A stretch of 64,000 nucleotides of DNA, taken from NCBI RefSeq assembly GCF_014647915.1, contig NZ_BMQC01000013.1, forward strand, positions 28,576 to 92,575. Direction: 5' to 3'. The notes under the pieces are model-generated. The model saw nothing but the letters and a program-made list of their open reading frames with translations. It had not been told where the DNA came from and did no database searches. The position numbers and the translations under genes were made by a program. This DNA is from Pilimelia terevasa. GTDB lineage: Bacteria > Actinomycetota > Actinomycetes > Mycobacteriales > Micromonosporaceae. Every line of letters starts with the position of its first letter. The stretch's first letter is position 1. Shown here in pieces: positions 6,034-16,651 of the stretch.

Positions 6034-8336
6034 CCGCCGGGCCGCAGCAGCCCCCGCGCGCCCGGGTCATCGTGGCGTCGCAGCGGGCCGCCGCGGGCGT
6101 CTACGCCGACCGCAGCGGGCCGCTGCTGGTGGAAGGGCTGCGCGCCCTCGGGTTCGCGGCCGACCGGGTGGTCGTCGGCGACGGCGCGCCCGTCGCCGAG
6201 GCGCTGCGGGCGGCCCTGGACGGCGGCGTCGACCTGGTGGTCACCAGCGGCGGCACCGGCGTCTCGCCGACCGACCGGACGCCAGAGGTGACGGCGCCGC
6301 TGCTGGGGTACCAGATCCCGGGCATCGCCGAGGCGGTCCGCGCGTACGGCGCCCGGACGGTGCCCACGGCCGCCCTCTCGCGCGGCCTGGCCGGCGTCGC
6401 CGGGCGGACCCTCGTGGTCAACGTGGCCGGCTCGACCGGCGCGGCCCGCGACGCCCTCGCCGCGCTCGGCCCGCTGCTGCCGCACGCCCTGGCCCAGTTG
6501 CGCGGCGCGGACCACCCGCCGCCGGCCGAGACCCGGGCGCCCCGGCCCGCGTCAGGGTCGGCGTCGGCGGCGGCGTCAGGGTCGGCGGCGGCGTCAGGGT
6601 CGGCGGCGGCGTCAGGGTCGGCGGCGGCGTCAGGGTCGGCGGCGGCGTCAGGGTCGGCGGCGGCGTCAGGGTCGGCGGCGGCGTCAGGGTCGGCATCGGC
6701 GCCGACGTCCTGGGAGCAGGCGCGGGCGGCGGCCCACGCCGCCGGCCTGGCCGCCCTGCTGCCCGCGGCCGACGTCCCGCTCGCCGGGGCCGACGGCGCC
6801 ACGCTCGCCGCGGACCTCACCGCGCGCACGGCGCTGCCGGCGTTCGACACCTCCAGCGTGGACGGGTACGCCCTGCGCGGCGCCCCGCCCTGGCGGGTCG
6901 TCGGCCGCGTCCTGGCCGGTGCGCGCCCGGCGCCGCTGCCCGACGGCGGCACCGCCGCCGAGGTCGCCACCGGAGCCATGCTGCCGCCGGGCACCGACGC
7001 CGTCCTGCGCGTCGAGGAGGCCGAGGTGGCCGGGGGCGTTGTCACGGGCACGCCCCGCCCGGCCGGGGCCGCCGTGCCCGAGTGGCGGGCCGCCGGTGCG
7101 GAGGCGGCGGCCGGGGCGCTGCTGGTGCCGGCGGGTGCCGCCGTCACGCCGGCCGTGCTCGGGCTCGCCGCCGCGGCCGGCCACGACGTGCTGCCGGTCC
7201 ACCGGGTGCCGCGGGTCGCCGTCCGGGTCTTCGGCGACGAACTGCGCACGGCCGGCCCCGCCGCCGACGGGCAGCTACGCGACGCCCTCGGGCCGGCGCT
7301 GCCGGCGCTGCTGCGCCGCTGGGGCGCCGAGGTGGACGCGCCGCCGCCGCCCATCGCCGACACGCTGGAGGCGCACGTGGCCGCCCTGCGCGACGCGCTG
7401 GCCGACGCCGACGTCGTGTGCACCACCGGCGGCACGATGCGCGGCCCCGCCGACCACCTGCACGCCGCGCTCGACGCGCTCGGCGCGACGTACCTCGTGG
7501 ACACCGTCGCCGTGCGGCCCGGGTACCCGATGCTGCTGGCGCGCGTCGGGGACCGGTACGTCGTGGGGCTGCCCGGGAACCCGCAGTCGGCGGTGATCGC
7601 GGCGCTGACCCTCGCGGTACCGCTGCTGGCCGGGCTCGGCGGGCGGGACCTGCCGGCGCTGGCCGCCGTACCGCTGGCGGCGGCGCTGCCGGGCCGCGGC
7701 GGCGACACCCACCTGGCCCTGGCCCGGCTGACCGGGGCGGGCGCCGAGCCGGTACCGCACGGCGGGTCGGCGATGCTGCGCGGCCTGGCGCTGGCCGACG
7801 GGTACGCCGTGGTGCTGCCCGGGGCGGCGGCCGGCGCGGGCGCGACGGTGCCGTTCCTGCCGGTCCACCCCGCGGCCGACGCCGCGGCCCCGCCGGTGTC
7901 CGGGCGGGCGGACGGCGCAGTGGTCGTCGTGGCGGAGGTGACCGGGGCCGCCTGGGACCCGGCCGCCCTGGCCGACGCCGTGCGGCGGCCCGCGGCCGGC
8001 GCCGTCGCCGCGTTCCACGGGGTGGTGCGCGACCACGACGGCGGGCGCGGTGTCACCGCCCTCACCTACGAGGCGCACCCCGACGCGGGGGCGGTCCTCG
8101 CGGCCGTCGCCGCCGAGGTCGCCGCGGACCCGGCCGTGCACGCCGTCGCCGTCCGGCACCGGGTCGGCGCCCTCGGCGTCGGCGACGTGGCGCTGAGCGC
8201 GGCGGTGAGCAGCGCCCACCGGGCGGCCGCCTTCGCCGCGTGCGCCCGGCTCGTGGAGCTGGTCAAGGAGCGGCTACCGGTGTGGAAGCACCAGCACTTC
8301 GCCGACGGCACCGCCGAGTGGGTCCACTGCGCCTGA
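6030..8336 (+). CDS. MogA/MoaB-MoeA-MoaE three-domain molybdenum cofactor fusion
   Basis: One 768-residue frame joins three normally separate enzymes. Residues ~12-150 are a MogA/MoaB molybdopterin-adenylation domain (TSGGTGVSPTDRTPE). Residues ~171-227 are a low-complexity Ala/Ser/Gly linker made by an 18-bp tandem repeat. Residues ~228-615 are MoeA, the molybdate insertase (SSVDGYALR, VATGAMLPPGTDAV, TTGGTMRGPADH, GLPGNPQSA). Residues ~628-768 are MoaE, the large subunit of molybdopterin synthase (AAFHGVVRDHDGG, SSAHRAAAFAACARLVE, VKERLPVWKHQHFADG, both conserved lysines kept). In MoeA the usual PGKP is PGYP, losing a lysine associated with the active-site cleft. The GTG start overlaps the moaC stop by 4 bases. 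MoaE needs MoaD, encoded at 17929-18168. MogA-MoeA fusions are known (for example eukaryotic gephyrin); a fusion that also carries MoaE is unfamiliar to me. Confidence 0.93.
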   Translation: MTAGPQQPPRARVIVASQRAAAGVYADRSGPLLVEGLRALGFAADRVVVGDGAPVAEALRAALDGGVDLVVTSGGTGVSPTDRTPEVTAPLLGYQIPGIAEAVRAYGARTVPTAALSRGLAGVAGRTLVVNVAGSTGAARDALAALGPLLPHALAQLRGADHPPPAETRAPRPASGSASAAASGSAAASGSAAASGSAAASGSAAASGSAAASGSAAASGSASAPTSWEQARAAAHAAGLAALLPAADVPLAGADGATLAADLTARTALPAFDTSSVDGYALRGAPPWRVVGRVLAGARPAPLPDGGTAAEVATGAMLPPGTDAVLRVEEAEVAGGVVTGTPRPAGAAVPEWRAAGAEAAAGALLVPAGAAVTPAVLGLAAAAGHDVLPVHRVPRVAVRVFGDELRTAGPAADGQLRDALGPALPALLRRWGAEVDAPPPPIADTLEAHVAALRDALADADVVCTTGGTMRGPADHLHAALDALGATYLVDTVAVRPGYPMLLARVGDRYVVGLPGNPQSAVIAALTLAVPLLAGLGGRDLPALAAVPLAAALPGRGGDTHLALARLTGAGAEPVPHGGSAMLRGLALADGYAVVLPGAAAGAGATVPFLPVHPAADAAAPPVSGRADGAVVVVAEVTGAAWDPAALADAVRRPAAGAVAAFHGVVRDHDGGRGVTALTYEAHPDAGAVLAAVAAEVAADPAVHAVAVRHRVGALGVGDVALSAAVSSAHRAAAFAACARLVELVKERLPVWKHQHFADGTAEWVHCA
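6551..6700 (+). repeat. 18-bp coding tandem repeat (Ala-Ala-Ser-Gly-Ser-Ala linker)
   Basis: Seven copies of GTCAGGGTCGGCGGCGGC start exactly 18 bases apart at 6575, 6593, 6611, 6629, 6647, 6665 and 6683. A degenerate first copy at 6551 is spaced 24 bases. Copies are almost identical at DNA level, so this is a recent or actively homogenised minisatellite. Each unit adds six residues in frame, so copy-number changes lengthen the MogA-MoeA linker without a frameshift. Confidence 0.97.
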
Positions 8337-8339
8337 ACG

Positions 8340-8390
8340 CCGCGGCCCGCCGCCCCGACCGGGGTGAACCGGCGGGGCGGCGGGCCGCGG
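8340..8390. terminator. Bidirectional hairpin terminator between convergent genes
   Basis: A perfect 18-bp GC-only stem (8340-8357 with 8373-8390) and a 15-base loop, placed between the stop of the MogA-MoeA-MoaE gene and the stop of the facing gene at 8413. No T-run, as is usual for high-GC actinobacterial terminators. Confidence 0.8.
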
Positions 8391-8412
8391 GCGTGGGCTC
8401 AGCGGGAGGCGG

Positions 8413-9330
8413 TCAGCGGCGCTTCATGCACAGGACGTAGCTGTCCGCGGGCGGGTTGATCCCGTTGTGCGTGTACGTGTGGTCGTACCGGCCCTTACCC
8501 GCGCCGAGGAACGCGTTGTCGCACTTGGTGCGGTCCGTGGTGAACAGCACCCGGGCCACGACCTCGAAGGTGCCGACGGCGCACGGCACCTTGCGCAGCT
8601 TGGCGTTCTGGTCGGTGCCCTCGTTGACGGCGCAGTCCCCCTTGGCGAAGGAGTCCTCGTCCAGCGACGGCGCGGCGGTCGGGGAGGCGAGCGCCGTCGG
8701 CGCCGTGTCCTCCTTCTTCTTCGCCTCGTCGAAGCCGCGCTTGGCGAGGTAGATCGCACCGGCGCCGCAGAGGCAGAGGATCAGCAGCACGACGCCGAGG
8801 ACGATGGCGACGATCTTGCCGGTCCGCCGCTTGCGCGGCGCGGCCGGGAAGCCGGGGCCGGCGCCGTACGGCGGGGCGCCGGGCGGGTAGTCCGACGGCG
8901 CGCCGATGGGCGGCAGCGCTCCCGGCGGGCCGGGCGGCAGCGCGCCGCCGGGCGGCGGCACGGCGCCGGGCGGCGGCGGGAAGTCGCCGGCCGCCGGGAA
9001 CGCCCCGGGCGGGGGCGCGTGGGGCGGGGGCGCGTGGGGCGGCGTGGCCGCGGGCGGTGGCGGGCCCGGCGGAGGTACGGCGCCGGGCGGCGGGGAGGCG
9101 GGAGGGGGCGTGGAGCCCGGCGGCGGTACGGCGCCCGGCGGCATCCCGGGCGGGCCGGGCGGCGCGGCGGGCGGCGGTACGGCGGCGGGCGGAGGCGGCG
9201 GCGGAGGCGGCGGGGGCGCGGTGGGATCGGCGGCCGGGTGCAGCGGGGCGGTCGGCTCCTCGCCGGGGTGGATCGGGCGGGTCGGCTCGTCCGGGTCGCT
9301 GCCGTACGGCGGCCGGGGTGGTTCAGACAT
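8413..9330 (-). CDS. Proline-rich single-pass membrane protein with C-terminal four-cysteine domain (LppU-like)
   Basis: A 305-residue protein. Residues 1-165 are a low-complexity Pro/Gly/Ala cytoplasmic region, followed by KRR and one membrane segment (about 170-190: IVAIVLGVVLLILCLCGAGA). A short extracytoplasmic domain follows with four cysteines in the pattern GDC-(V)PC-KC-VLC. The neighbouring gene at 9472-10203 has the same architecture and the same cysteine pattern, so the two are tandem paralogues. The fold resembles the actinobacterial LppU / septum-formation-type small extracellular domains, but the function is unknown. GAGGAG precedes the ATG by 4 bases. The gene ends against a strong hairpin shared with the convergent upstream cluster. 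Confidence 0.75.
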   Translation of the reverse strand: MSEPPRPPYGSDPDEPTRPIHPGEEPTAPLHPAADPTAPPPPPPPPPPAAVPPPAAPPGPPGMPPGAVPPPGSTPPPASPPPGAVPPPGPPPPAATPPHAPPPHAPPPGAFPAAGDFPPPPGAVPPPGGALPPGPPGALPPIGAPSDYPPGAPPYGAGPGFPAAPRKRRTGKIVAIVLGVVLLILCLCGAGAIYLAKRGFDEAKKKEDTAPTALASPTAAPSLDEDSFAKGDCAVNEGTDQNAKLRKVPCAVGTFEVVARVLFTTDRTKCDNAFLGAGKGRYDHTYTHNGINPPADSYVLCMKRR

Positions 9331-9471
9331 GACTCTCCTCGCGGTGGACGCCCGTTAGCGGCGGCGGCGCACGCGGCGGGTGTCCACGCCGCGTCCGACG
9401 GTCACAGTGTTCCGGCTTGACAACCTAGCGGGTGCGCGACACGCACATCACCCGTGCGCCCCGACGGCAGG

Positions 9472-10203
9472 TCAGCGCGGCCCGGCGCCCGGGCGCCGGC
9501 GCAGACAGAGCACGAAGTCGTTGCTGTTCTCGGCGGCGTCGAAGAAGTAGTAGAACTCGTACCCCCTGATCTTCCCCTTGCATTTCGCGGTGTAGTCGAG
9601 CGTGCCGTCGAACCGGGCCAGGACCTGGTAGTCGGCGTTGGCGCACGGGGCGATATGCAGGTCGGGCTTCTTCTCGTTGCCCCGGTTGACCAGGCACTGG
9701 CCGGTCACCGCGATGCGCGCGTCGGCGTCGGCCGGGCTCGGGGCGGCCGTGCTGGGGCGGTACGAGGTCGGGGCGACGGTCGGGACGGCCTGGCCGGGTG
9801 CCGCGCCCTGGCGTCCCCACAGGTAGATGCCGACCCCCCAGCCGGCGACGGCGAGCAGGGTCAGCACCCCCATCGCCAGGGCGATCATGAACGAGCGGCG
9901 GCCCCGGGAGCGCGGCTCGGGAGCCGGCGGCGGCGCCGGCCAGGCCGGAGCGGGCGCGTCGGCCGGCGGCGCCTGGGCCGGCGGGGCGTACGACTCGCCG
10001 GTCGGGTCGTAGGGCGGGAGGTCCTGGGGCGGGTGCGCCCACGGTCCGAGCGGGGCGCCGCTGCCGCCCCAGGGGTCGGAGGGTGCGTCCCAGGTCTCGG
10101 CGTCCTCGGGGGCGGGCCGGGGGGCGCCGGGGGACACGTCGGCGTCGTCGGGGCCGCCCCACGGCTCGGGGGGCCGCCCGGATGCGGGGGCGTCGTGCGA
10201 CAT
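9472..10203 (-). CDS. Proline-rich single-pass membrane protein, paralogue of the downstream gene
   Basis: A 243-residue protein with an Asp/Pro/Gly-rich N-terminal half, a basic stretch (RSRGRR), one membrane segment (about 130-150) and an extracytoplasmic domain with the cysteine pattern GQC-APC-KC-VLC. The segments YQVLARF here and FEVVARV in the neighbour match as well, so the exported domains are homologous while the proline-rich parts have diverged. Start 10203 is chosen for the AGGAGG 4 bases upstream; a longer frame from 10251 has no such site. A gap of 141 bases separates the two genes, enough for a separate promoter. Function unknown. Confidence 0.75.
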   Translation of the reverse strand: MSHDAPASGRPPEPWGGPDDADVSPGAPRPAPEDAETWDAPSDPWGGSGAPLGPWAHPPQDLPPYDPTGESYAPPAQAPPADAPAPAWPAPPPAPEPRSRGRRSFMIALAMGVLTLLAVAGWGVGIYLWGRQGAAPGQAVPTVAPTSYRPSTAAPSPADADARIAVTGQCLVNRGNEKKPDLHIAPCANADYQVLARFDGTLDYTAKCKGKIRGYEFYYFFDAAENSNDFVLCLRRRPGAGPR

Positions 10204-10400
10204 CGGTCCTCCTGGCTGCCCGGCGCCGTCGGCACCGGGCCGGGCGGGCACCCGTCACCGTAGCGTGGACGCGGCGCCGGGGCGCCCCCCGACCCGGGGC
10301 CGCGCCCGCGCCTCAGGACGGCCGGATCCCCCGCACGCACAACGGACAACCCGCAAAACCTGGGGTAACTCCGCGGAAAATGCTGCTGATCACCCTGTAC

Positions 10401-10415
10401 CCCGACCGGGTCGGG
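10401..10415 (-). terminator. Possible small terminator hairpin behind the LuxR-type regulator
   Basis: CCCGAC-CGG-GTCGGG, a 6-bp stem with 3-base loop 20 bases downstream of the regulator stop codon, followed by further GC-rich pairing sequence. Weak evidence. The remaining gap to 10204 should contain the promoter of the proline-rich protein. Confidence 0.35.
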
Positions 10416-10434
10416 CGTCGCCCGGACGGGGGAG

Positions 10435-11043
10435 TCACAGGAGTCCGTGCTCGGTGGCGGCGGCCAGCGCCTCGGCGCGGCTGTGCACGCCGAGCTTGTC
10501 GTAGACGCGGGCCAGGTAGGTGCGGACGGTCGACTCGGTGAGCCGCATGCTGTCGGCGATGGCGGCGTTGTTCGCGCCGACGTACAGGTGGCGCAGGACC
10601 TGGGTCTCCCGGGGGCTCAGCGCCGCGGGGGCCAGCCGCTGGGTCGCCGTGGCGTCGAAGTCGGGCGCGGCGAAGTTGGTGGGGGCCAGGGCCGCGCGGT
10701 GGATCGCGCCGCGGACGCTCTCCACCCCGGCGGTGCGCGCCAGGTAGCCGGAGAACCGCTGGCGCAGCGCCCGCAGCAGGAGCCGGTCGTCGGGCGGGCC
10801 GACCAGGACCAGGCCGACGTGCGGCAGGTCGGCGCGCAGCAGCGCGCCGAGGCCGAGCCCGTCCACCCCGGGCAGGTCCAGGTCGAGCAGCACGACGTCC
10901 GGGCGCTGCCGGGCGACGAGCTGGCGGGCGGGCGCGGCGTGTCCGGCCTGGCCGACGAGGTCCAGCTCGGGGTCGGCGTCGAGCGCCGCGGCGTAGCCCA
11001 GTTGGGCCATGGTGTGCGGGTCGGCGGTGACGACGCGGATCAC
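10435..11043 (-). CDS. NarL/FixJ-type response regulator, orphan
   Basis: A 202-residue DNA-binding regulator. The receiver domain (residues ~1-115) has the phosphorylatable Asp in DVVLLDLDLPGVDG. The usual acidic pair at the N-terminus is reduced (TADPH) and the conserved Lys near its end is Arg (YLARTAG), so phosphorylation-dependent switching may be altered. The C-terminal LuxR helix-turn-helix (about 140-202) is canonical: LSPRETQVLRHL, NNAAIADSM, STVRTYLARVYDKLGV. Start 11043 (GTG) is chosen because AGAGGAGGG lies just upstream; the longer frame from 11079 contains that ribosome-binding site. No histidine kinase gene is adjacent. Targets cannot be read from the window. Confidence 0.88.
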   Translation of the reverse strand: MIRVVTADPHTMAQLGYAAALDADPELDLVGQAGHAAPARQLVARQRPDVVLLDLDLPGVDGLGLGALLRADLPHVGLVLVGPPDDRLLLRALRQRFSGYLARTAGVESVRGAIHRAALAPTNFAAPDFDATATQRLAPAALSPRETQVLRHLYVGANNAAIADSMRLTESTVRTYLARVYDKLGVHSRAEALAAATEHGLL

Positions 11044-11162
11044 GGCACCCTCCTCTGGATCGGCGTACGGGTTACCCAACGCGCCGACACCCGCGGAGGA
11101 AACCCTCTCCAGTCAGGATGAAACGGACCAAGCTCCCGGTGACCGGTCCCGGGGGCGCGTCC

Positions 11163-12308
11163 TCACGGCAGGACCAGCAGGTCGCCGAGCGCCGCCCCCT
11201 CCTCCACCAGCGCGCCGAGGCCCTTGATCTGGAGCTGGCGCAGCGACGTGCCCGCGTCGGCGTCGTACGTGGTCAGCGTCGCCGGCTGGCCGAGGTCGGC
11301 GGGCTGGTGCAGGACGTGCAGCCGGTTGCCGCTCCAGTAGGTCAGCGCCATCCCCACCTGGTACGGCGGCATCGGCAGGACCACGTCCCGCCGGACCGCG
11401 CCGGTCGCCACGGTGACGGCGGTGATCCGGCCCTGGCCGTCCACGTGGTACAGCCGGCCGGCGTGCAGGTGCGTGGCCCGGTCCACGTGCCAGGCGGCGG
11501 ACTCCTGCTGCTCGTCGCGGTCGGCGTACCGCCGCACGACCCGGTGGGCGGCCGTCCCCCGCCGCGGGTCGACCGAGGCGACGAGCGCCTGCGCCGCCCC
11601 GGCCGTCGTCTCGTACCAGAAGTGCACCCCGCCCGCGGCGCAGAACAGGCGCCCCATGACCGTGCCCGCCGTGGCGGGGGTCCGCGGCCACCGGGCGACG
11701 GTGTCGACGTCCAGGGTGCCGCCGAAGCGCAGTCGCAGCAGGGACAGGTCGGCGCCGGGCCGCCCGTCGGGGCCGTGCGTCTCGGCCAGCGCGAACACCT
11801 CGTCGCCGCAGTCCCCGGCGGCCAGCAGGTAGCGGTCGACCGTGCCGCCGCGCTGCCGGCCGCCCGCGCGCCAGCCCACGTCGAACCGGTAGCCGCCGGA
11901 GCCGGCCGCCCGGCCGCCGTTGAAGACGGTGACGTACCCGACCGTCGGCAGCCAGGCGGCGAAGAAGCCGATCGCCTGCCCGCCGCGGGCGTAGGTACCC
12001 GCCTGGGCGCCGACGACGGTGTCGCTGGCCGCCTCGGAGACCTGTACGGACTCGCGGGCGTGGGCGGCCAGCCGGCCCATGTCCAGCCCGCCGGTGCGGT
12101 ACACCCGCGCCGCGCCGTCCTGGCCGACGAAGACGACGCGGCCGTGCTGCCGGGTCTCGTAGGCCTGGGTGGAGAGCTGGATCACCGCGGCCTTGTCGCC
12201 GAGGAACCCGGCCGCGAACCGGTGCCCCGCCAGCGGCGGCACCCGCCCGCCGCAGCCGCCCAGCAGCAGCAGGACGGCGCCGAGCACCGCGAGGATCCGC
12301 ACCGCCAC
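11163..12308 (-). CDS. Secreted lipoprotein, probable beta-propeller
   Basis: A 381-residue lipoprotein. The hydrophobic start (VAVRILAVLGAVLLLLGGC) ends in a lipobox LGGC, so Cys would be lipidated after export. The rest is rich in short beta-strand-like segments with repeated small-hydrophobic and aromatic residues (for example GRVVFVGQDGAARVYRTGG, LYHVDGQGRITAVTV, RLHVLHQPADL), which suggests a WD/PQQ-like propeller. No catalytic motif is visible. It begins 8 bases after the stop of the papain-fold gene upstream, so the two form an operon. GTG start at 12308; a second GTG two codons later is also possible. Function unknown. Confidence 0.72.
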   Translation of the reverse strand: MAVRILAVLGAVLLLLGGCGGRVPPLAGHRFAAGFLGDKAAVIQLSTQAYETRQHGRVVFVGQDGAARVYRTGGLDMGRLAAHARESVQVSEAASDTVVGAQAGTYARGGQAIGFFAAWLPTVGYVTVFNGGRAAGSGGYRFDVGWRAGGRQRGGTVDRYLLAAGDCGDEVFALAETHGPDGRPGADLSLLRLRFGGTLDVDTVARWPRTPATAGTVMGRLFCAAGGVHFWYETTAGAAQALVASVDPRRGTAAHRVVRRYADRDEQQESAAWHVDRATHLHAGRLYHVDGQGRITAVTVATGAVRRDVVLPMPPYQVGMALTYWSGNRLHVLHQPADLGQPATLTTYDADAGTSLRQLQIKGLGALVEEGAALGDLLVLP

Positions 12309-12316
12309 CGCGCCGA

Positions 12317-13033
12317 CTACCTGCCGATGACCCGGTACGTCGTCGACTGCGCCGCGTCCCGCACGTCGCGCGGGTACACGCCCGCGCCGCCGTTGGCGTC
12401 CAGGTCCATGCCGCCGGTCACCCGGTAGGCGCTCCAGATCAACTTGCTGCAGTTCTTCGCTCCGGTGTGGCCGGTCAGCCGGTTCGTGGCGAAGTTGAGT
12501 GAGTAGGCGTCCCGGCCGACCCGGCTCAGCGCCCAGCCGCTGGCGGCCCCGCGCTGGCTGTCGGAGGCGCGGATCTCGAACAGCACCGCGCCCGGCCTGA
12601 CCCACCGGCCGTGGTACGGGATGGTGTGGACCCGCTGGCCGACCACGCTCTCGGTGATCTGGTCGACGGCCGTGTACAGGCCCACGTGGCCGTGGTCGAC
12701 CCCGCCGGTCGACGCCGGGGTGTAGTAGGCGTCCCCGACGCGCCGGGCCGGTACCAGCCGGCGGTCGCCGGCACTGCCGCCGCGCGGCCGGGCGGCCGCC
12801 TCGGCGGCGCCCTGCGCGCGGTCGGCCTCGACCTCGGCGAGGATCCGCCGCGCCACGACGCGCTCCGGCGCGCCCGCGGACCGGGCCGCCTCCCGCAGGC
12901 CGGCTCGCACCTCCTCGGCGTCAGCGCCGGGCAGCGCCGCCGCCAGGGCCGCGGCGGGATCGGCCGGCGGCGCCGCCGCCGGACCGCCCCACACCGCCAC
13001 CAGCACCGTTCCCCATACACCCAGTACCGACAT
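12317..13033 (-). CDS. Secreted YiiX/NlpC-P60-like permuted papain-fold protein
   Basis: A 238-residue exported protein with a signal peptide (MSVLGVWGTVLVAVWGGPAAA) and an alpha-helical Ala-rich stretch (about 25-90). A C-terminal domain follows with the hallmarks of circularly permuted NlpC/P60 (YiiX/DUF830) hydrolases: GDAYYTP and DHGHVGLYT early, carrying the His, and KNCSKLIWSAY late, carrying the candidate nucleophile Cys. Such enzymes cleave amide or ester bonds in cell-wall peptides or lipids. The start at 13033 follows GGGAGG by 6 bases. Followed 8 bases later by a lipoprotein gene in the same direction. The substrate is unknown; a structural search of the C-terminal 150 residues would settle the fold. 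Confidence 0.75.
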   Translation of the reverse strand: MSVLGVWGTVLVAVWGGPAAAPPADPAAALAAALPGADAEEVRAGLREAARSAGAPERVVARRILAEVEADRAQGAAEAAARPRGGSAGDRRLVPARRVGDAYYTPASTGGVDHGHVGLYTAVDQITESVVGQRVHTIPYHGRWVRPGAVLFEIRASDSQRGAASGWALSRVGRDAYSLNFATNRLTGHTGAKNCSKLIWSAYRVTGGMDLDANGGAGVYPRDVRDAAQSTTYRVIGR

Positions 13034-13216
13034 CGCCACCTCCCGGGCCCCCGGCACCGACCCGCGGGCCGGACAAGCTGACGGTATGGCGCCCGCGGAC
13101 CCGGGGTCAACGCCTCCGCGGCGATCACGCGGCCACGGTGCGACACGCCGCCCGACACGCCACCGCGACCGCGTGATCGACAACGGATCGCCGACCGGCG
13201 GCCGCCCCGGGGTGGC

Positions 13217-16531
<3,315 letters not shown>

Positions 16532-16651
16532 GACCGGCCCGCCAGCGGTCCCGTCACCCGGTCCAGTACGCAGCGGAGGCACGCCGCAGTGTGCCACGGC
16601 GCCGCGAGCCGCCCGCACGCGCCACGCGCGGGAGTACCGGGCAGCGCCGGG

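Noticed and set aside
6551..6700. CRISPR-like array
   Set aside because: Units are directly adjacent without spacers, in frame, and encode a linker; this is a coding minisatellite.
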